Shown: positions 16,333 through 24,561 of the stretch, piece by piece
Layout of the letters: every line of letters starts with the position of its first letter
Numbering within the stretch: the stretch's first letter is position 1
NCBI GenBank assembly: GCA_016938735.1
Contig: JAFGUB010000046.1
Span: forward strand, 1-64,000
DNA length: 64,000 bases
Source of the DNA: Campylobacterales bacterium
Lineage (GTDB): Bacteria > Campylobacterota > Campylobacteria > Campylobacterales > Sulfurimonadaceae
Direction: 5' to 3'
Program-made: the position numbers and the translations under genes
Notes under the pieces: generated by a model
The model's database searches: none
The model's input: only the letters and a program-made list of their open reading frames with translations
What the model was told of the DNA's origin: nothing

Positions 16333-16814
16333 TGATGCAAGAGGTCTGGATGCGCGTCGATGAGTACGCCGAACTTACAAGGCTGGAGATGAGTGCGATT
16401 GACGATCTGATCGAACGCGGAAAGCTCAAAAGCAAGGTTGAAGATGGGGTGCTCTATATCGACCCCTCCAAAGGGGCGCAGTCGGTGGTGCCTGCGGCGC
16501 TCACGCAGATCGATCCGGGCGTGCAGATGATCGTCGGGCCGCAATTTGTCGAAAAGACCATCGGCACCATCATCAACCTGCACGAAAAGGTGCTGGGTGC
16601 CAAAGACGAGACCATCGAGTCGATGCGCAGCGAAAACCTCTTTCTCAAAGAGGCACTCTCTTCGCTGCAGGAGCTCTACGAAGAGGACCGCAAAACCATC
16701 GAGACCCTCACCGAACAGCTGCGCCTCTCACAGCGCGAAGTGGAGTTTATGCGGCGCAAATACAAGCTGATGTGGGGCAAAGTGGTCGAGGGATTCGGCG
16801 AGGAGAAGGCGTGA
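16332..16814 (+). CDS. coiled-coil protein, Campylobacterota family
   Basis: 160 aa cytosolic protein. Residues 1-40 look like an excisionase/MerR-like helical domain (MRVDEYAELTRLEMSAIDDLIERGKLKSK, then VLYIDPSKG). A linker follows, then a coiled coil from about 95 to 150 (IESMRSENLFLKEALSSLQ and onward). It resembles a small family common in this phylum (DUF3972, from memory). Function unknown. ATG 16332 overlaps the purE stop; ATG 16335 is an alternative. Its stop overlaps the GTG of the next gene. Confidence 0.7.
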   Translation: MMQEVWMRVDEYAELTRLEMSAIDDLIERGKLKSKVEDGVLYIDPSKGAQSVVPAALTQIDPGVQMIVGPQFVEKTIGTIINLHEKVLGAKDETIESMRSENLFLKEALSSLQELYEEDRKTIETLTEQLRLSQREVEFMRRKYKLMWGKVVEGFGEEKA

Positions 16815-17692
16815 AGATTGATGCAGCCTGCGTGAGTTGTATCGCGTCACAGAGTCAAAGGGTCTGCGACGCCATTCATGCAAGCCCCGAGCTGCGCGAG
16901 ACGATTGCCTTACATGTAGGTGAAGCGTCGCAGCACTTTGACTTCTCCCTCTCTCCGCCTGAAGTAGCGACCGATGTTTATGAAGCAATGGCGCGCTTGG
17001 CGGAGATGGATGATCTGTATGCCGAGCAAAAGGCACTCTCAACAGAGCACGCCAAACCTTTTTTGCCCGCTCTGCGCACGATGATCGCTGCCTCAGACGA
17101 TCCGCTGTATACCCTGCTCAAAGTGGCGGTGGCCGGAAACGTGATCGATCTGGCGGCAGAGGTGCGCTTTGATCTGGAGGAGCAGATCGCGCAGCTTCTC
17201 GATACCCCCTTTGGGATTGATGGCACCGAGGCGTTGCGCGAGGCGCTCTCAAAGGCCCAGACCCTGATCTACATCGGCGACAATGCGGGAGAGCATCTTT
17301 TTGATTATCTGGCCATCGAAGCGCTCCAAAAGCTCTATCCTTCGTTACATGTAAGCTACATGGTGCGCGGTCGCGCCATCATCAACGACGTGACGCTCAA
17401 AGAGGCGAGAGAAGCGGGGTTTGAATCGTTGTGTACCTTGGTGGACAGCGGCGTCAATACGCCGGGCTTCGCCTACGCGCGTGCCACGCCCGAGGCGCAG
17501 CGGCTCTTTGAGCGTGCCGACGTGGTACTCACCAAAGGGATGGGCAACTACGAGTGCCTCTCGCCTGCGCCGCGCGGCGATTTGTGCTATCTGCTCAAGG
17601 TCAAATGCGGTGTGGTGGCGGCCTCACTGGGGCGAAGCATCGGGGATTTGATCTGCCTTTACGTCCCGTCGATGCTCCCAGAGGGTGCGTAG
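16811..17692 (+). CDS. DUF89 (ARMT1-like) metal-dependent phosphatase
   Basis: 293 aa protein of the DUF89 family, metal-dependent phosphatases thought to clear damaged phosphometabolites. The N-terminal CVSCIASQSQR is the bacterial CxxC form. IYIGDNAGEHLFD (near residue 157) and VLTKGMGNYECL (near 240) are metal and phosphate motifs. The start is GTG 16811, which overlaps the upstream stop (GTGA) and follows AGGAGAAGG; an upstream ATG (16772) lies deep in the previous gene. Two palindromes (16910, 17345) encode LHV. The 3' end overlaps the convergent gene at 17624 by 69 bp. Confidence 0.85.
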   Translation: MKIDAACVSCIASQSQRVCDAIHASPELRETIALHVGEASQHFDFSLSPPEVATDVYEAMARLAEMDDLYAEQKALSTEHAKPFLPALRTMIAASDDPLYTLLKVAVAGNVIDLAAEVRFDLEEQIAQLLDTPFGIDGTEALREALSKAQTLIYIGDNAGEHLFDYLAIEALQKLYPSLHVSYMVRGRAIINDVTLKEAREAGFESLCTLVDSGVNTPGFAYARATPEAQRLFERADVVLTKGMGNYECLSPAPRGDLCYLLKVKCGVVAASLGRSIGDLICLYVPSMLPEGA

Positions 17693-17977
17693 CGCTTCGG
17701 GGTCGATGGCTTTGGCGCGGCGGGTTTTGGCCGCTTTGTAGGCTTCGCCGGAGCTTTGAAGGCGGCCTTCTTCGATCAGCGCATATTCAAAGGTGGCGTT
17801 CTCTTTGTTAAAGAGCAGCACGCTGCCGTCACTCGCTTCGATCCAGTGTGCAAAGGCGTCGCCGCGCAAACGCCCCTCAAAAGTGCTGCCGTCGCTTTGG
17901 GTGAAGGTTTGCATTGTGGTGCGGGTCGGCGTGGCCCAGAGGGTGAGGGCGAGAAGAGAGAGGATGAGTAGGCGCAT
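17624..17977 (-). CDS. secreted propeptide-like protein of the M6 protease
   Basis: 117 aa protein with a signal peptide (RLLILSLLALTLWA). The mature part reads MQTFTQSDGSTFEGRLRGDA, then FAHWIEASDGSVLLFNKENA and TFEYALIEEGRLQSSG. This resembles the N-terminal propeptide region of M6/InhA-type proteases (QPDG...GDEFxHW...DGY...YA). It contains no catalytic motif. It begins three bases after the stop of the M6-type protease gene, with AAGGAG overlapping that stop, so the two are co-translated. I infer a chaperone or inhibitor acting in trans on the neighbouring protease. Its C-terminus overlaps the DUF89 gene by 69 bp. Confidence 0.7.
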   Translation of the reverse strand: MRLLILSLLALTLWATPTRTTMQTFTQSDGSTFEGRLRGDAFAHWIEASDGSVLLFNKENATFEYALIEEGRLQSSGEAYKAAKTRRAKAIDPEALRTLWEHRRDVKADQIPDASPQ

Positions 17978-17980
17978 CGT

Positions 17981-19303
17981 TTACTCCTTGCTTACATGTA
18001 AGGTCATGACGTTGCCGCGCGCGCTGATGGAGTGCAGCGCCACCCCATCAGCCGCGTAGGCATCGACATTGCCTCTGTAAAAGAGGTTCTTTTCATGCCC
18101 TCTGGCGTAGGGGGTTTCATCGATCTTTTTGCTGCTTGAGGGGATGGCGGCTTCGATCAGATCGACCCCTTTGGCCTCCGGATCGGCATTGACCATATTG
18201 AGGCTCCAGGTACGTCGCACTACGGCATCATCAACCTTCCACAGCGCCATGCCGCCCTCAAAGATCCCCTCAATCGCCTTAAGCCCCCGATCATAACCGC
18301 TGTTGTTGCGGTTCTCCAGCAGATAGTAGTGATCCGCATCGATGGGGATTTTAAAGATGTTGTATTGTGTCGAAGCGGCTTCGTTTAGGCTTACATGTAA
18401 AGAGGTGTGCTGCTCCATCTCCTGCGGCACGATCCAGCCGTTTTGGATCTTGCTCCAAGCGCAAAAGTGGGCGGGGCTGCTCCCCTCTTGCGCACCCAAA
18501 AAGGCCTCCGTCCCCCACATTCCCGCGCTCATCAGCCCAAAGTAACCGATGCCCGCAGAGTCGGGGTCGCCATAAGGGGTGGTGTCGTAGAGATCGGGCA
18601 GATTAAAAGCGGCATGCCCCAGCTCATGGGCGATGATGCCGACGGTGGCGTCGCGGCAGATGGAGGCCGATTCGTTGCAGTGGCGCTCGCCAAAGAGGGC
18701 GTAATTGCCGCCGTTGCTGCCGAGTTTGACTCCGTCAAGCGTGGGGGCGTAACTGCCCATGAGGGTGTAGGTGTGGGCAAAAACCCCCGGCAGTACGCTA
18801 GGCCCGTAGGCCTCTTCACTGCCCGCGACGATAAAGACCAGCAGCAGCTCCTGCGCGGAGATCGTTTGGTCGTTTTCGGCATCGTAAGCGCTAAAGTCGA
18901 TGAACGCATCGCTTTGAGAAAGCGCGGCAGAGAGGTCGCTTTGGATGGCGGTGGGGGTGGAGGGGTTGGGGTGGTTTTTGCTGAGAACAACGTCGATAAT
19001 GCCATCATCGATGCTCCCTTGGGTCTCACGCGCCGAGGCAAAATGGAAAAGGCCGCGTGAGTTTTCGGTGTAGAAGTGGTTGAGGGCTCCCTCTTGCATG
19101 GAGAAAAACTTCTCGTGCCACGACGCGGCATCATGCGTCAAAGCGACATCATCATAGGCGATGCGCACCACAAGCAGCGCACGCTCACTCTGCTGCGCGG
19201 GGGCGTTGGACGCTGACGATGAAGAGCCGGAGCCGCCATCGCCCGAACCGCCTCCACACCCTGCAATGAGCAGCATCAAAATCGGAAACACCATCTTTTT
19301 CAT
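17981..19303 (-). CDS. M6-family (InhA-like) metalloprotease, lipoprotein
   Basis: 440 aa secreted zinc protease. The lipoprotein signal ends at MLLIAGC, followed by a Gly/Ser-rich linker. The catalytic domain starts at RALLVVRIAYDD, and HELGHAAFNLPDLYD (near residue 226) is the M6 zinc motif HExxHxxxxxD. The domain runs through FGLMSAGMWG and PAHFCAWSKIQNGWI to the end. Unlike usual M6 enzymes there is no N-terminal propeptide; a matching domain is encoded by the next gene. The start ATG 19303 lies six bases after a TATACT box, so the mRNA may be leaderless. ATG 19294 is an alternative. Two palindromes (17992, 18391) encode LHV. Confidence 0.82.
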   Translation of the reverse strand: MKKMVFPILMLLIAGCGGGSGDGGSGSSSSASNAPAQQSERALLVVRIAYDDVALTHDAASWHEKFFSMQEGALNHFYTENSRGLFHFASARETQGSIDDGIIDVVLSKNHPNPSTPTAIQSDLSAALSQSDAFIDFSAYDAENDQTISAQELLLVFIVAGSEEAYGPSVLPGVFAHTYTLMGSYAPTLDGVKLGSNGGNYALFGERHCNESASICRDATVGIIAHELGHAAFNLPDLYDTTPYGDPDSAGIGYFGLMSAGMWGTEAFLGAQEGSSPAHFCAWSKIQNGWIVPQEMEQHTSLHVSLNEAASTQYNIFKIPIDADHYYLLENRNNSGYDRGLKAIEGIFEGGMALWKVDDAVVRRTWSLNMVNADPEAKGVDLIEAAIPSSSKKIDETPYARGHEKNLFYRGNVDAYAADGVALHSISARGNVMTLHVSKE

Positions 19304-19309
19304 GGGCGC

Positions 19310-19315
19310 AGTATA
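19310..19315 (-). promoter_or_regulatory. putative -10 for a leaderless M6 protease mRNA
   Basis: On the minus strand GGC-TATACT is followed by GCGCCC and ATG. Only six bases separate the -10 from the start codon, leaving no room for a Shine-Dalgarno site. Confidence 0.45.
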
Positions 19316-19344
19316 GCCAAAAGGGGGTAACAGGGCGGCTTTGC

Positions 19345-19350
19345 TATAAT
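19345..19350 (+). promoter_or_regulatory. putative glyQ -10
   Basis: TTGC-TATAAT-GCGCC: an extended -10 with the GC discriminator seen at several promoters in this window. A palindrome follows at 19361-19370 and supplies the AAAGAG ribosome-binding stretch before ATG 19382. Confidence 0.55.
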
Positions 19351-19381
19351 GCGCCACCATTTACATGTAAAGAGTTTTTTC

Positions 19382-20263
19382 ATGATAACCTTCAGTGATC
19401 TGCTACTAAAACTTCAAATTTTCTGGAAAGAGCAAGGCTGCAATATCGTCCAGCCCTACGACATTCCCGCCGGAGCCGGCACCTTCCACCCCGCTACCTT
19501 TTTACGCTCACTTGATTCGACTCCGTGGTCGGTCGCCTACGTGGCTCCTTCGCGCCGCCCCACCGACGGACGCTACGGCGAAAACCCCAACCGCCTTGGC
19601 AGCTACTATCAGTTTCAGGTGCTCATCAAACCCAGTCTTGAGAACATCCAAGAGCTCTACCTCAAAAGCCTTGAGTATCTGGGGCTAAACCTCAAAGAAC
19701 ACGACATCCGCTTCGTCGAAGACAACTGGGAGTCTCCGACGCTGGGCGCATGGGGCCTTGGCTGGGAGGTGTGGCTCAACGGTATGGAAGTGACGCAGTT
19801 TACCTACTTTCAGCAAGTCGGCGGCGTCGCGTGCGATCCGGTCGCGGTCGAGATCACCTACGGCACGGAGCGTCTGGCGATGTACCTGCAAGGGGTCGAT
19901 ACGGTTTTTGATATCGTCTGGGGCGAAAACGCCTTTGGCCGCACGCTCTACCGCGATATCCACAAAGAGGGCGAGATCGAGTTTTCCAAATACAACTTCG
20001 AAATCGCCGACACCGCGCTGCTTTTTGCGCAGTTCGAGGCCAAAGCCAAAGAGTGCGCGCGCGTGCTAGACGCCGGTTTGCCGCTGCCCGCGTATGATCT
20101 GTGCATGGAAGCCTCACACACCTTCAACACCCTTGATGCACGCAAAGCGATCAGCCAGACCGAACGCGCCAACTACATCCTCAAGATCCGCGACCTGGCC
20201 AAAGGCTGCGCGGAGCTTTATAAAGCCCAAGAGAGCGAGCGGCTGGAGCGGGTACGGGCGTAG
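19382..20263 (+). CDS. glyQ: glycyl-tRNA synthetase alpha subunit
   Basis: GlyQ (293 aa), the catalytic alpha chain of the alpha2-beta2 glycyl-tRNA synthetase. It carries the class II motifs seen in [68 protein letters not shown] and [39 protein letters not shown] is motif 3. ATG 19382 is the natural start; the longer frame from 19349 runs into the promoter. glyS is not adjacent, as in other Campylobacterota. The gene ends before a hairpin carrying a palindrome copy. Confidence 0.96.
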   Translation: MITFSDLLLKLQIFWKEQGCNIVQPYDIPAGAGTFHPATFLRSLDSTPWSVAYVAPSRRPTDGRYGENPNRLGSYYQFQVLIKPSLENIQELYLKSLEYLGLNLKEHDIRFVEDNWESPTLGAWGLGWEVWLNGMEVTQFTYFQQVGGVACDPVAVEITYGTERLAMYLQGVDTVFDIVWGENAFGRTLYRDIHKEGEIEFSKYNFEIADTALLFAQFEAKAKECARVLDAGLPLPAYDLCMEASHTFNTLDARKAISQTERANYILKIRDLAKGCAELYKAQESERLERVRA

Positions 20264-20272
20264 GTAAAAGCG

Positions 20273-20303
20273 CTTTTCGTGCCTTACATGTAGGCATGAA
20301 AAG
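20273..20303. terminator. hairpin with palindrome in its loop (glyQ / DUF2442 gap)
   Basis: CTTTTCGTGCC (20273-20283) pairs with GGCATGAAAAG (20293-20303), 11 pairs with one G-T wobble. The loop is TTACATGTA. It lies between convergent genes. The T-rich left arm gives U4 only for transcripts on the minus strand, so a bidirectional role is uncertain. Confidence 0.5.
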
Positions 20304-20334
20304 AACAAGTTAGTGCCAGAATCACGCTTTCGCC

Positions 20335-20574
20335 TCAAGAGGCTATTGCATCCTGTTCTGTCACAAAGCGATACAGCGTTTTGGGTTCGATATCGACCGT
20401 TCCGCTCAAAAATTCTAAACATCCCCACTCGTTATTGATGCGTGCCGTCTGCATCTCATCGGCTGTTATTTTGCTCCCTAGCAAAGGTTGCAGATCGGTT
20501 TCGTATCGCTCTGCATTTTCAAATACCAACACCATTGTATAGCCCTTGAGTAGTTGAACATCAGTCAGTTTCAT
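20335..20574 (-). CDS. DUF2442 domain protein
   Basis: 79 aa protein of the DUF2442 family (MKLTDVQLLKGYTMVLVFEN, then GCLEFLSGTVDIEPKTLYRF). It follows the DUF4160 gene by three bases. The two families are very often adjacent and mobile, and have been suspected of forming toxin-antitoxin-like pairs, but no biochemical role is established to my knowledge. It has no signal peptide or membrane segment. In many genomes this partner is the DNA- or protein-binding member; here that is only inference. Confidence 0.8.
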   Translation of the reverse strand: MKLTDVQLLKGYTMVLVFENAERYETDLQPLLGSKITADEMQTARINNEWGCLEFLSGTVDIEPKTLYRFVTEQDAIAS

Positions 20575-20577
20575 GCT

Positions 20578-20832
20578 TTACTCCAACGGTTCGATTTTGT
20601 GAAAATTCTGTGTTTCCCACATTTCAAGCAGCTCATATTGATGGTTTTCGGCCCATTCTCGAACCAGCATACGTGCATGTTTGGGAAGTGAACCTTCGAC
20701 AATGTTGAGTTTTTCTAACTCCATCACTGCCTGATGTTCGGCATATTTAATATGAATGTGCCTTGGTGGATGCTCGGTGTCGATTGAAAACATTCTGATA
20801 ATAATCCCATAAAATCTGCTGATTTCAGGCAT
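20578..20832 (-). CDS. DUF4160 domain protein
   Basis: 84 aa protein with the DUF4160 signature PEISRFYGIIIRMF, then HPPRHIHIKYAEHQAVMELE. The paired histidines in PPRHIHIKY are the most conserved feature of the family. The start at 20832 has AAAGG upstream, and a -10 box (20859-20864) gives the pair its own promoter. It is transcribed with the DUF2442 gene and away from recD2. Function unknown. Confidence 0.82.
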   Translation of the reverse strand: MPEISRFYGIIIRMFSIDTEHPPRHIHIKYAEHQAVMELEKLNIVEGSLPKHARMLVREWAENHQYELLEMWETQNFHKIEPLE

Positions 20833-20858
20833 GAACTACCTTTGTGTGAACGTGCGTC

Positions 20859-20864
20859 ATTATA
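20859..20864 (-). promoter_or_regulatory. putative -10 of the DUF4160/DUF2442 operon
   Basis: On the minus strand GC-TATAAT-GACGC, about 26 bases before the DUF4160 ATG. It lies in the 137-bp divergent gap shared with recD2. Confidence 0.5.
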
Positions 20865-20957
20865 GCGTCTGAGGCCATTAAAAAATATTGTTTCAAAAGA
20901 GATGGCCATATCAAAGAGTGAGTAGCCACTTAAAGCCTCTGTCACATCCTACTGCGC

Positions 20958-20963
20958 TAAAAT
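20958..20963 (+). promoter_or_regulatory. putative -10 for a leaderless recD2 mRNA
   Basis: TAAAAT is followed by GCGCCC and then ATG 20970. The six-base spacing matches a transcript that begins at the start codon. No ribosome binding site is present. Confidence 0.45.
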
Positions 20964-20969
20964 GCGCCC

Positions 20970-23207
20970 ATGCAAAAACTTATCGGCCAAATCGAGCGCA
21001 TCCTCTTTCAAGAGGGCGCATTTTTTATTGCGGTGCTAAGCAGCGGCGAGAAGATACGCGGCAGCTACTTTGATAGCGACGTCGATCATCTCGTTGATGC
21101 CGCAGTGACACTCGAAGGGACGTATGAAACCCACCCCAAGTATGGCCGTAGCTTTGTCTTTGAGCGCTTACATGTAAACCAAAATCCCCTCTTTTTCTTT
21201 CTGAATCGTGTCATCAAAGGGCTGACGCGCACCCTAAGCGCGGAGCTGATCGAGCGCTACGGTGAAGCAGGGCTGATCGAGATTTTGGAGCACGATATTG
21301 ATCGACTGCTGGAGCACAAAGGGATCAAGAAAAAGCGTCTGACGCAGATTGGGCAGAGCTGGAAGCAGTTTCGCTCCATGCGCGAGCTGGGCGAGTTTTT
21401 GCTCCCTTTGGGGGTGGGTTCGGCGATGCTCTCAAGAGTCGCGGCGGCTTTTAAGGATGTGAAAGAGCCGCGTCGGCGTATCGAGGAGAACCCCTATGTG
21501 CTCACCTCCGTCGAGGGGATCGGTTTTGCGCGCGCCGATGAGGTAGCGCTGCGGCTGGGGATCGAGCCGCGCAGTCCGCTGCGTATCGGTGCGGCGATGG
21601 ATGAAGCGCTTTTACGGCTCTGCGAGCAAGAGGGCAACTCGCTCATAGCGACCGCGCCGCTCTTTGCACGGCTTGATGCGATGCTAGGTGAGAGCGCTGA
21701 GCGCTCACTTTATGAAGGGGTGCTCATCGAGCGGATCGCATCGGGGGAGATCAAACGTTTAGGCGAGGCCATCACACCGCAGCGGCTCTATGACGCAGAA
21801 TCCTTTCTGATTGAGAGCTTTCGTCGTCGCGCCGCGCTGCGTGATGCGCCGATTGTCGAGGATACCGAGGCCTTTTTAGCCCAAATCGGCATGACGCTGG
21901 GTGCGCAGCAGCGCGAGGCGCTGGAGCTGATCAACGCAGGAGCTAAGCTGCTCTTTTTGGTGGGTTACGCCGGAACAGGCAAAAGCACCGCCTCCAAAGC
22001 GCTTTTGGCACTGCTGGCCCAAAGGGTGCATCCCAAAGAGATCATCACCTGCGCACTCAGCGGCATCGCCGCGCAGCGCATCGGCGAGCGCAGCGGTTTT
22101 GAGGGTGCGACCATCCAGAGTTTGTTGGTGCGCTATGAAGAGCGTGATGTGATGCCTTATAGCGTGGTGCTCATTGATGAGGCGTCGATGATCAATTCGA
22201 CGCTCTTTGCGCGGCTGATGCGCAAAATAGAGCGCGACGCGACGGTGATCGTGGTCGGAGATGATGCGCAGCTGCCGCCGATCGGCGCGGGTAACGTGCT
22301 GTGCGACGTGCTCTCTTTGAATCTTGCGCCCACGGTGATGCTCACCGAACTCTACCGCCAAAGCGAGGATCAGGCCATAGCCACCATCGCCAATGCCGTG
22401 CGTCAGGGGGTGGTCGGCGAATACCGCAGGACGTATGAGGATTTTCGCTTTATTGAGGTCGAGATCGACCATGAATGGCGCAAAGATGAGCCGACGCAGG
22501 CCCGCGAAGCGCACGCCCACGCGGTGCTGGGGCGTATGGCCGATTTGGCTATAGAGGCGATTCCCCAAGCACGGCTGCATCTCAAAAACCGTGACATTCT
22601 CGCGTATCTGGCGGCATTTCAGGTGATTACCCCGATGCGCGGCGGATTGCTGGGATCAGAACACCTCAACACGGTGATGCAGGAGTACTTTAACCCCTCC
22701 GATCAGCGCCATTTCGAGCGCGAAGGGCGCAGCTACCGGCTTTGGGATAAGGTGGTGCATACCAAAAACGAGAACCTTCCCAGCTTCACCACGGAAGGGT
22801 TCAAAAGCGGTGAAGAGCCCCAAGATCGGCGCATCTTCAACGGTATGACGGGGCTGCTCTTTAAGATTGACGTCGAGGCGCAGGAGGGCTACGTGCACTA
22901 CCCGCTGGAGGCTTTGGTGGTGCGTTATGACAGGGCGCAGATGCACTCGCATCTGAGCCTTGCCTACGCGCTGACCATCCACAAGGTGCAGGGGATGGAG
23001 TATGCACGCATCGTGATGCCGATGAGCTTTTCGCACGCGCTGATGCACAACACCAAGCTGCTCTATACCGCCATCACCCGCGCCAAAAAAGAGTGCATCA
23101 TCGTCGGTGAAGCGGCCGCATTCGAGCAGGGGTGTCGCAAGCGCGATGCGACGCGACGCGAGACGGTGATGCGCCTACTTGGGGCACAAAATCCCCTCAA
23201 AACGTAA
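20970..23207 (+). CDS. recD2: RecD2-like 5'-3' DNA helicase
   Basis: 745 aa superfamily 1B helicase like RecD2, which acts without RecBC. The N-terminal OB-like region (QIERILFQEGAFFIAVLSSG) and helix-hairpin-helix repeats (VLTSVEGIGFARADEVALRL) precede the motor. Walker A LVGYAGTGKST is near residue 332, Walker B VLIDEASMIN near 400, VVGDDAQLPPIGAG is motif III, LTELYRQSEDQAI motif IV, ALTIHKVQGMEY motif V and LLYTAITRAKKEC motif VI. The protein probably unwinds DNA in repair or replication. The 3' end overlaps the convergent L,D-transpeptidase gene by 33 bp. A palindrome at 21168 encodes LHV. Confidence 0.9.
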   Translation: MQKLIGQIERILFQEGAFFIAVLSSGEKIRGSYFDSDVDHLVDAAVTLEGTYETHPKYGRSFVFERLHVNQNPLFFFLNRVIKGLTRTLSAELIERYGEAGLIEILEHDIDRLLEHKGIKKKRLTQIGQSWKQFRSMRELGEFLLPLGVGSAMLSRVAAAFKDVKEPRRRIEENPYVLTSVEGIGFARADEVALRLGIEPRSPLRIGAAMDEALLRLCEQEGNSLIATAPLFARLDAMLGESAERSLYEGVLIERIASGEIKRLGEAITPQRLYDAESFLIESFRRRAALRDAPIVEDTEAFLAQIGMTLGAQQREALELINAGAKLLFLVGYAGTGKSTASKALLALLAQRVHPKEIITCALSGIAAQRIGERSGFEGATIQSLLVRYEERDVMPYSVVLIDEASMINSTLFARLMRKIERDATVIVVGDDAQLPPIGAGNVLCDVLSLNLAPTVMLTELYRQSEDQAIATIANAVRQGVVGEYRRTYEDFRFIEVEIDHEWRKDEPTQAREAHAHAVLGRMADLAIEAIPQARLHLKNRDILAYLAAFQVITPMRGGLLGSEHLNTVMQEYFNPSDQRHFEREGRSYRLWDKVVHTKNENLPSFTTEGFKSGEEPQDRRIFNGMTGLLFKIDVEAQEGYVHYPLEALVVRYDRAQMHSHLSLAYALTIHKVQGMEYARIVMPMSFSHALMHNTKLLYTAITRAKKECIIVGEAAAFEQGCRKRDATRRETVMRLLGAQNPLKT

Positions 23208-23855
23208 ACGCATCGCATCGCACGCGCTTGCGGGGATCTGCACGAGTAGGGGTGATTTGGCGCTATCAAGCCAGCGCAGCAGCGCTTGCATCTGCTTGGC
23301 CTCCATCGTGGTGCAGCCGGAGCTGGGTTTTAGCGGTGCTTTTTGTACATGTAAAAAGACGCATGAGCCGCGCTCGGGCGTTCGCTTGGCGTTGTACTCC
23401 ACGACGATGCCCATACGGTACTGCTCATCGTCGCGGCGCATCCACTCGAAGCTTTTGGGTGGGTTCTCTTGGGGCATCGTGATGATGCGGTTATAGTCGG
23501 GGTGCGCTGCATCATCGACGCAGATGAGCCGTTCATCGGCGTACATGTAAGGCAAAGCGGTCTGCTCACTGGGTGCGTAGCCAAAGGCGGCGCTCAGCGG
23601 ATAGATACCCGCCGGAGCCCTGCCGTCGCCCTCACGCTTGAGCGGCTCCGCGCCCTCATCCCATCCCAGTCCGCTACGCCCTAGATTGACCTCAAAAGGG
23701 GGTGTGACGAGGCGGTAGCGTGCGTTGCTGCGCTCATAAGTGCTCATCATGGCCGTAGTGGCATTCATATCGTCGGCGATGACCAAAACGATCTGATCGG
23801 ATGTGCCCCAGAGCGACGCGGCGCAAAGCAGGGTGAAAAGGGATTTGGTTGACAT
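23175..23855 (-). CDS. YkuD-type L,D-transpeptidase
   Basis: 226 aa periplasmic protein with a signal peptide (STKSLFTLLCAASLWGT). The active-site region FLHVQKAPLKPSSGCTTM has the HxxxxxxxSxGC motif of YkuD enzymes (catalytic Cys near residue 182). RSGLGWDEGAEPLKREGDGRAPAG, here split by the family's usual GDGRtPaG pattern, is also typical. Such enzymes cross-link peptidoglycan or attach lipoproteins; the single catalytic domain without a peptidoglycan-binding domain resembles the Csd6/Pgp2-like or ErfK-like branch. I chose ATG 23855 over TTG 23861. Two palindromes occur (23345, 23541); the second lies in the third frame. Confidence 0.82.
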   Translation of the reverse strand: MSTKSLFTLLCAASLWGTSDQIVLVIADDMNATTAMMSTYERSNARYRLVTPPFEVNLGRSGLGWDEGAEPLKREGDGRAPAGIYPLSAAFGYAPSEQTALPYMYADERLICVDDAAHPDYNRIITMPQENPPKSFEWMRRDDEQYRMGIVVEYNAKRTPERGSCVFLHVQKAPLKPSSGCTTMEAKQMQALLRWLDSAKSPLLVQIPASACDAMRLRFEGILCPK

Positions 23856-23928
23856 GTTCAATCTTTATATTGCTTTAAAGGTTAGTATATTAGCATACTC
23901 GCTTATTCTAAGAGTCACAGGAGTGGTG

Positions 23929-24552
23929 GTGGGTATCAAAATCCGCAAAGCTGAACCGCAGGACAGCCGTTTTATCGCATGGGCCATGTTGGCGAGTTCA
24001 CGAGCCGGAAAAAACACGGGTATCTTTAATCTGATCTTTGAAAGTTCGGATGAAACGGTACTAATTGAGAAAATAGCGCGACTAACGCAGACCCAGACCA
24101 AGAGCCACTGCCACTACAGCAACTTTCTGATCGCCCTTGATGAGGGCAAAGAGGTAGGCGCACTCTGCGGCTACGAGCCGCGTATCGCCAATCATGAACG
24201 CTTCTCCAAAGCGCTTGAAGAGATCGGTGTGGATGAGTCGTACAACGAGCGCATCGCCGCTTATCTGCTGTGCCAGTATGAGGCGGATCGGCAGACGTGG
24301 GTGCTGGACTTTATGCAGGTTAATGACGAGGCGCACACCCTTGCGGTGCTCAAAGAGCTGGTGCAAAAGAGTCTGCTTACCGCGCGGCTCAAGGGCTACC
24401 GCAAGGTCGAGACGATGATCGAGATCGGCTCAAGTGAGCTGCAGATGGTCTATGAGAAGCTGGGTTTTAGCTATATTGACGAAAAGCAGAGCGACTACTA
24501 CTTTGAGAGCTTTGGCCGCAAAGGGATCATGCGGCTGGGCATGCACCTCTAG
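23929..24552 (+). CDS. GNAT-family N-acetyltransferase
   Basis: 207 aa protein that looks like a GNAT acetyltransferase. It opens with IKIRKAEPQDSRFIAWAMLA, has strands in SNFLIALDEGKEVGALCGYE, a central WVLDFMQV strand, and the C-terminal ELQMVYEKLGFSYIDEKQSD segment that matches the usual GNAT motif B (A...YEKLGF). The acceptor substrate is unknown. The start is one of three consecutive GTG codons (23923, 23926, 23929). AGGAG at 23919-23923 fits 23929 best. It is followed nine bases on by an NhaC-type antiporter. Confidence 0.7.
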   Translation: MGIKIRKAEPQDSRFIAWAMLASSRAGKNTGIFNLIFESSDETVLIEKIARLTQTQTKSHCHYSNFLIALDEGKEVGALCGYEPRIANHERFSKALEEIGVDESYNERIAAYLLCQYEADRQTWVLDFMQVNDEAHTLAVLKELVQKSLLTARLKGYRKVETMIEIGSSELQMVYEKLGFSYIDEKQSDYYFESFGRKGIMRLGMHL

Positions 24553-24561
24553 CCCCGTTCC

